The notes below the pieces were generated by a model. The model was not told the origin of the DNA. It worked only from the letters and a program-made list of their open reading frames with translations, and did not search any database. From an uncultured Oceanospirillaceae bacterium (lineage in GTDB: Bacteria > Pseudomonadota > Gammaproteobacteria > Pseudomonadales > Oceanobacteraceae): 28,432 nt of DNA. The position numbers and the translations under genes were made by a program. This document shows positions 25,396 to 28,432 of this stretch, piece by piece (position 1 is the first letter of the stretch; each line of letters starts with the position of its first letter). Location of the stretch: assembly GCA_937974825.1 (NCBI GenBank), contig CALJVD010000094.1, positions 1 through 28,432 of the forward strand, given 5' to 3'.

Positions 25396-25676
25396 TGAAA
25401 CGACTTGCGCTACTACTTCTGCTACCCGCCATAGCGATGGCACAACCTGATAAGGTCATTCGTTTAGAAGGGATTTCTATTCAAGGCAGTAGTGAAGAAC
25501 CTCAGGTTATGTTCATTGCCCCTTGGAAAGAAGCACCGGGAACGGCTCGCCTATACCAAGAAGCGGCTAGTTATCGGCAGCAATGGTTGCATAGTTTAGA
25601 TGAACAACGTCTTCAACATGAAATGCAGCTTCCACAGTACTATTTGCGTCCAACAGAACAAAACGCAGATAAATAA
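25395..25676 (+). CDS. small exported protein of the envelope-machine operon
   Basis: I do not recognise this 93-residue protein. A signal peptide (MKRLALLLLLPAIAMA) is followed by a short strand-rich part (KVIRLEGISIQGSSEEPQVM, FIAPWKEAP) and a Gln-rich helix (YRQQWLHSLDEQRLQHEMQ). The ATG at 25395 is clear because GGAGAGGG lies eight or so bases upstream; an earlier in-frame start within the TPR gene gives no signal peptide at the end. Overlapping by one base with the TPR lipoprotein stop and 42 bases before the ExbB-like gene, it is surely part of the operon. It is easy to misannotate because an upstream extension hides the signal peptide. Confidence 0.75.
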   Translation: MKRLALLLLLPAIAMAQPDKVIRLEGISIQGSSEEPQVMFIAPWKEAPGTARLYQEAASYRQQWLHSLDEQRLQHEMQLPQYYLRPTEQNADK

Positions 25677-25718
25677 CAACAACTTACATACTAATTATAA
25701 AAAATCGTGGGGATTTAT

Positions 25719-26360
25719 ATGAACGCAATTATTAGTTTTTTCCAAGAGGGTGGCGCTTTTATGTACCCTATTGCTGCGATCATGGCGGTTGGTCTTGCCA
25801 TTGCTATCGAGCGAATGATTTTCTTAAGCAAAGAAAAGCGCAGCAATCGTCAGACTTTTGAGGAAATTCTACCCATGCTGCAAAAGCGTGACTTCCGTGG
25901 AGCACTGAACTACGCCAATAGCTCAGACAGCAAAATGGGTCACATTTTTTCTACGGCTATTTCACGTATGCCAAGCAGCAGCCGTCGCGAAGATATCGAA
26001 CTAGCCATGGAAGAAGGCTTAATGGAAGCTATTCCCCAGTTAGAAAAACGCACACCTTATGTAGCTACCTACGCAAATATTGCTACCCTTCTTGGTCTAC
26101 TTGGTACCATTATGGGTCTAATCGCTGCCTTCTCTGCCGTTGCTAACGCAGCGCCTGCAGAAAAAGCCGCACTGCTATCACAAAGTATTTCGGTGGCGAT
26201 GAACACCACTGCATTCGGTCTGATGGCGGCTATTCCTCTACTGTTATTGCACAGCTACTTACAATCTAAAACAAACGACATAGTCGACAGCTTAGAAATG
26301 GCTGGTGTTAAATTTCTAAACATAATTTCAGAGCGTAAGCCAACCCAAGATAACAACTGA
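25719..26360 (+). CDS. MotA/TolQ/ExbB proton channel family protein, AglR-like
   Basis: A 213-residue inner-membrane protein with three membrane segments. They are MYPIAAIMAVGLAIAIERMI near the N-terminus, then ANIATLLGLLGTIMGLIAAF and MNTTAFGLMAAIPLLLLHSY in the C-terminal half. The pair TLLGLLGTIMG and TTAFGL are the family hallmarks of the ion-channel helices. It would form a pentameric ring that powers the operon's machine with the proton gradient, together with the two ExbD-like proteins. The ATG at 25719 has GGGGA five bases upstream; a GTG at 25707 would overlap that RBS. AglR is the equivalent in Myxococcus. A dedicated TonB or Tol system is less likely, because no tolA, tolB or receptor gene is near. 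Confidence 0.93.
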   Translation: MNAIISFFQEGGAFMYPIAAIMAVGLAIAIERMIFLSKEKRSNRQTFEEILPMLQKRDFRGALNYANSSDSKMGHIFSTAISRMPSSSRREDIELAMEEGLMEAIPQLEKRTPYVATYANIATLLGLLGTIMGLIAAFSAVANAAPAEKAALLSQSISVAMNTTAFGLMAAIPLLLLHSYLQSKTNDIVDSLEMAGVKFLNIISERKPTQDNN

Positions 26361-26368
26361 GAATCGCT

Positions 26369-26872
26369 ATGAGACTGCCGAGAAAAGAAAAGCAAGAGGC
26401 GGATCTTAACGTAACTTCCTTCATGAACTTAATGATCGTGTTGGTGCCAGTGTTGCTTTTAAACATGGTGTTTTCCCAGTTAGCAACATTAGAGTTGCAC
26501 CTGCCATTAGGTGACCAGGACGAACCCGTTCTATCAGAAGAAGTTTCGTTAGAAGTGGTTATTCGGGCACAAGAATTTGAAGTGATGCGAACCTTCAAAG
26601 AAGAATCCGAAACCATTATAAAACTGCCTAAAAAAGCGGGCGAATACGATTACGCAGGGTTGTCAGAAGCACTACAGGATATTAAGAAAAATCCTATTTT
26701 TGCCGACAAAACAGACATCAGCTTATTGTCTGAACCCGAAGTAAACTATCAAACGCTTGTAACCGTTATGGATACTGTGCGTATTTACCCAGCCGTGGTT
26801 GCGGCTTCTTTGGTAGATGCTGTGCTGTTTCCAGACATGTCATTGGGTGAAGCCCCGGAGGTGACAGAATGA
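26369..26872 (+). CDS. ExbD/TolR-like protein with Asn at the proton-site position
   Basis: A 167-residue protein with one N-terminal membrane helix (FMNLMIVLVPVLLLNMVF) and a periplasmic domain, as in ExbD and TolR. The usual LNVTPFIDVMLVLL motif reads LNVTSFMNLMIVLV, so the helix residue that carries protons in the family (Asp) is Asn here (N20, codon AAC at 26426-26428). This protein may be a structural partner, leaving proton transfer to its neighbour. The periplasmic part includes the ExbD-like strands and VNYQTLVTVMDTVR helix. It starts eight bases after the channel gene and overlaps the second ExbD gene (ATGA). Confidence 0.88.
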   Translation: MRLPRKEKQEADLNVTSFMNLMIVLVPVLLLNMVFSQLATLELHLPLGDQDEPVLSEEVSLEVVIRAQEFEVMRTFKEESETIIKLPKKAGEYDYAGLSEALQDIKKNPIFADKTDISLLSEPEVNYQTLVTVMDTVRIYPAVVAASLVDAVLFPDMSLGEAPEVTE

Positions 26873-27372
26873 GTATGTCACGCCGTGCAGCGCGTATGCA
26901 GCGCGCCCATAAGCGCAATAAACAAGGCGGCGGTTTAAACCTTACCGCACTGATGGATATTTTCACGATTCTTGTATTCTTCCTAATGGTTAACCAATCG
27001 GAAGTAACGGTACAGAGTTCGGATGATATCAAACTGCCTGCGTCTTTAGCCGACACGCAACCTGAAGAGCAAGTAACTATTCTACTGACTAAAACCAGTA
27101 TTTTGGTTCGAGGAAATGAAATAGTCAGTACTGCAGAAGCGTTAGCAGAAGAAGGCGAAGAAATTACCGCGTTAAAGAAAGAGCTTGAATATCTAGCCAG
27201 CCGTACTCCGGTAGCGGAAGGCGCCGTAGATGAAGGCCGTGCTATTACCATTATGGGCGACAAAGACATTGCCTATAACTTACTTAAAAAGGTAATGAAC
27301 ACCTCGGCTAAAGCCAGCTTTAACCAAATTTCGTTAGCGGTTGACCAAGTTCAACCTGGGGGAGGGGGATAA
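26869..27372 (+). CDS. ExbD/TolR-like protein retaining the proton-site Asp, AglS/AglQ-like
   Basis: A 167-residue protein with a basic N-terminus (SRRAARMQRAHKRNKQ), one membrane helix (LNLTALMDIFTILVFFLMVN) and a periplasmic domain. The Asp expected to carry protons is present as D30. The C-terminal half shows the ExbD fold elements GRAITIMGDKDIAYNLLKKV and ISLAVDQV. Two ExbD-type partners with one ExbB-type channel is the arrangement of AglR-AglQ-AglS. GGAGGTGAC before the ATG is a very strong RBS, and the ATG overlaps the previous stop (ATGA). The stop runs into the next gene as TAATG. Confidence 0.9.
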   Translation: MSMSRRAARMQRAHKRNKQGGGLNLTALMDIFTILVFFLMVNQSEVTVQSSDDIKLPASLADTQPEEQVTILLTKTSILVRGNEIVSTAEALAEEGEEITALKKELEYLASRTPVAEGAVDEGRAITIMGDKDIAYNLLKKVMNTSAKASFNQISLAVDQVQPGGGG

Positions 27373-28325
27373 TGCACAATACCTCTAACAACCTCCCATG
27401 GAACGATCATCGCAACAGTAGTTTTAATAAAATACTTATTACTCTACTGGCCGTGGTATTTATCTTTGGTGCCATCATCCCCATGATCAAAGTACCCGAG
27501 CCCGATCGTTCAGAACTGGAAAAACTACCGCCTCAACTAGCCAAAGTACTTGAGCGTAAAAAGCTTGAAAAACCCAAGCCGGTTGAGCCACCTAAGGTAG
27601 AAAAAAAGGAAGAGCCTAAGCCAGAACCAAAACCTGAGCCTAAGCCCGAGCCGAAACCAGAACCTAAGCCAGTGCCACCAAAGCCGGAGCCTAAGCCTGC
27701 CCCTAAACCAAAAATAGAGGCGACGCCAGAACAGCGTCAAAAGGCAAAAGAAACCGCTAAAAAAGCCTTTGGTAGCGATGCGTTAAGTGCTTTACAAGCA
27801 ACACGCAGTCAAGTACCGATTGCAGCGCTTGGTACCTCCAGCAAGAACTTAAGTAATGCTGGTAGTACTGCTACTAACGTTGGCACAGTGGTAGACCGTG
27901 ATGCAGCCCTACGTGGCTCTGGCGGTGTTGATACCAGTGGTTTAACCGTAGCAACGGCTGGCCAAGAACTTGGCTCACGCGAGTTAACCGCGGTTGAACT
28001 TACCGAAGAGCAAGCAGCCGCCACAGTGGCTAGCAAAACACGCTCACAGGAAGAACTGGGGTTAGTGTTTGAACAATACAAAGTCGACTTCGACCGTATT
28101 TACCGTATGTCTTTACGTAGGAATCCAAACCTAAAAGGATCGGTAACACTAAAACTAGAAATTCAGCCTAATGGTACTGTAAGCAACTGTTCAGTATTAC
28201 GCAGTGAACTAAACGACGATGGTCTGCACAGACGTCTAGAGATGAAGTGTCGACAAATGCGTTTTGAAGCACGCAGTAATGTTGAAGTGGCAGAAGTGGA
28301 ATTCCCAATTCGCTTTATGCCTTAG
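27372..28325 (+). CDS. TonB-like energy transducer with AgmX/PglI C-terminal domain (GltG/GltJ-like)
   Basis: A 317-residue protein anchored by a single helix near 21-39 (ILITLLAVVFIFGAIIPMI). A Lys-Pro-Glu-Pro-rich stretch at about 82-114 would extend through the periplasm, as in TonB. A low-complexity Ser, Thr and Ala linker (about 130-220) leads to the C-terminal domain at about 228-317. That domain has the AgmX/PglI pattern: YRMSLRRNPNLKGSVTLKLE, IQPNGTVSNCSVLRS, and CRQMRFEARSN ending in VEFPIRFMP. Two Cys (NCS and MKC) in that domain could pair. GltG and GltJ of Myxococcus share this C-terminus but have extra N-terminal domains, which are absent here. It is the last gene of the operon and is followed by hairpins. 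Confidence 0.88.
   Translation: MHNTSNNLPWNDHRNSSFNKILITLLAVVFIFGAIIPMIKVPEPDRSELEKLPPQLAKVLERKKLEKPKPVEPPKVEKKEEPKPEPKPEPKPEPKPEPKPVPPKPEPKPAPKPKIEATPEQRQKAKETAKKAFGSDALSALQATRSQVPIAALGTSSKNLSNAGSTATNVGTVVDRDAALRGSGGVDTSGLTVATAGQELGSRELTAVELTEEQAAATVASKTRSQEELGLVFEQYKVDFDRIYRMSLRRNPNLKGSVTLKLEIQPNGTVSNCSVLRSELNDDGLHRRLEMKCRQMRFEARSNVEVAEVEFPIRFMP
27615..27713 (+). repeat. degenerate KPEP-coding tandem repeat
   Basis: About eight imperfect 12-base units encode Lys-Pro-Glu-Pro, with PVPP and PAP variants toward the end. Synonymous codons differ between units, so the repeat is kept at protein rather than DNA level. It forms the extended periplasmic rod of the TonB-like protein. Confidence 0.85.
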
Positions 28326-28353
28326 GTTAGAGCTAGCGGTTGCTAGCCCTAAC
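28326..28353 (+). other. hairpin immediately after the operon's last stop
   Basis: GTTAG, one unpaired base, GCTAGC, a GGTT loop, GCTAGC, one unpaired base and CTAAC form an 11-pair stem with one internal mismatch. No T-run follows, so it is not a classical terminator; it may protect the 3' end or slow the polymerase before the next hairpin. Confidence 0.55.
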
Positions 28354-28360
28354 ACAGTGA

Positions 28361-28390
28361 TAAAAATAGCGGCTTCGGCCGCTATTTTTA
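28361..28390 (+). terminator. strong intrinsic terminator of the envelope-machine operon
   Basis: A 13-pair perfect stem with GCGGC at the top, a TTCG loop, and AAAAA/TTTTT at the base. UUCG-capped hairpins are very stable. The symmetry makes it able to act on both strands. Confidence 0.9.
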
Positions 28391-28410
28391 TTGGCGTCAA
28401 TTTAATTAAA

Positions 28411-28432
28411 TGTAGGTCGGTCTTTAGGCCGA
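28411..28432. repeat. partial REP-like palindrome cut by the window edge
   Basis: TGTAGGTCGGTCTTTAGGCCGA resembles the dispersed gammaproteobacterial intergenic palindromes of the form TGTAGGTCGG...TTTAG...CCGACA. Inner bases TCGGTC and GGCCGA pair with one G-U. Only one copy, truncated by the right edge, is in the window, so the repeat call rests on resemblance. Confidence 0.4.

Noticed and set aside
26766..27269. 167-residue reading frame on the minus strand across the two ExbD genes
   Set aside because: It lies antisense to two clear ExbD-type genes, has low-complexity Ser and Arg content and no recognisable motif.
27537..27740. Minus-strand frame rich in Arg, Leu, Trp and Phe
   Set aside because: It is the reverse reading of the KPEP-coding repeat; the repetitive composition is a by-product.
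25719..28325. Ordinary TonB-ExbB-ExbD iron-uptake or Tol-Pal cluster
   Set aside because: The transducer has an AgmX/PglI-type C-terminus, there are two dissimilar ExbD proteins, and no receptor, tolB or pal gene accompanies them.

Overview
The window reads as a chromosomal segment of a marine-type gammaproteobacterium. The housekeeping block ffs-dnaX-ybaB-recR-rnd-ycgL-ycgN, plus rhlB, miaE, fadM and a TorF-type porin, points to the Oceanospirillales/Pseudomonadales side of the class. Moderate, AT-leaning base composition would suit relatives of Bermanella, Oleispira or Thalassolituus; that lineage guess is inference. Genes are packed tightly, with many ATGA or TAATG junctions. I see no tRNA, CRISPR, integrase, transposase or insertion sequence, so this is mostly vertically inherited backbone.

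Bases 1-9000: a MATE (NorM-type) efflux pump runs off the left edge on the minus strand. It is divergent from the DEAD-box helicase gene rhlB, which is followed by a small secreted protein. A TorF-family porin gene converges on that one and overlaps its tail. An Atm1-type ABC exporter comes next, then a fadM-miaE pair joined by ATGA, an alpha/beta hydrolase, a DMP19/DUF4375-like acidic protein and a periplasmic chalcone-isomerase-like protein. A symmetric terminator separates the last of these from a large Lon-like protease on the minus strand (9011-11395).

Bases 11400-19000: the 4.5S SRP RNA gene (ffs) leads the information-processing operon. The dnaX gene carries a run of ten A followed by G at codons 375-378, right at the end of the gamma part of the protein. 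Both alternative frames meet a stop within two codons, so this is a candidate programmed frameshift or slippage site that makes gamma as well as tau. The recR gene is unusually short and lacks both the Toprim glutamate and the usual C-terminus. After rnd, ycgL, ycgN and a small membrane protein, a promoter precedes a MoxR-family ATPase and its CoxE-type VWA partner.

Bases 19000-28400: a ten-gene, same-strand operon appears to encode an envelope-spanning machine. In order it holds a TlpA-like thioredoxin, a periplasmic coiled-coil protein, a TPR/coiled-coil protein, a 927-residue TPR lipoprotein, a 199-residue TPR lipoprotein, a 93-residue exported protein, an ExbB/TolQ/MotA-type channel, two ExbD/TolR-type proteins and a TonB-like protein with an AgmX/PglI-type C-terminus. 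This set resembles the conserved core of the Myxococcus Agl-Glt gliding machinery (AglR, AglQ, AglS, GltC, GltD, GltE, GltG/J), reported from memory also to occur in non-gliding gammaproteobacteria with unknown function. The first ExbD-like protein has Asn where the proton-carrying Asp is expected; the second keeps the Asp. The operon ends in a strong UUCG-looped terminator, and a REP-like palindrome lies at the right edge.
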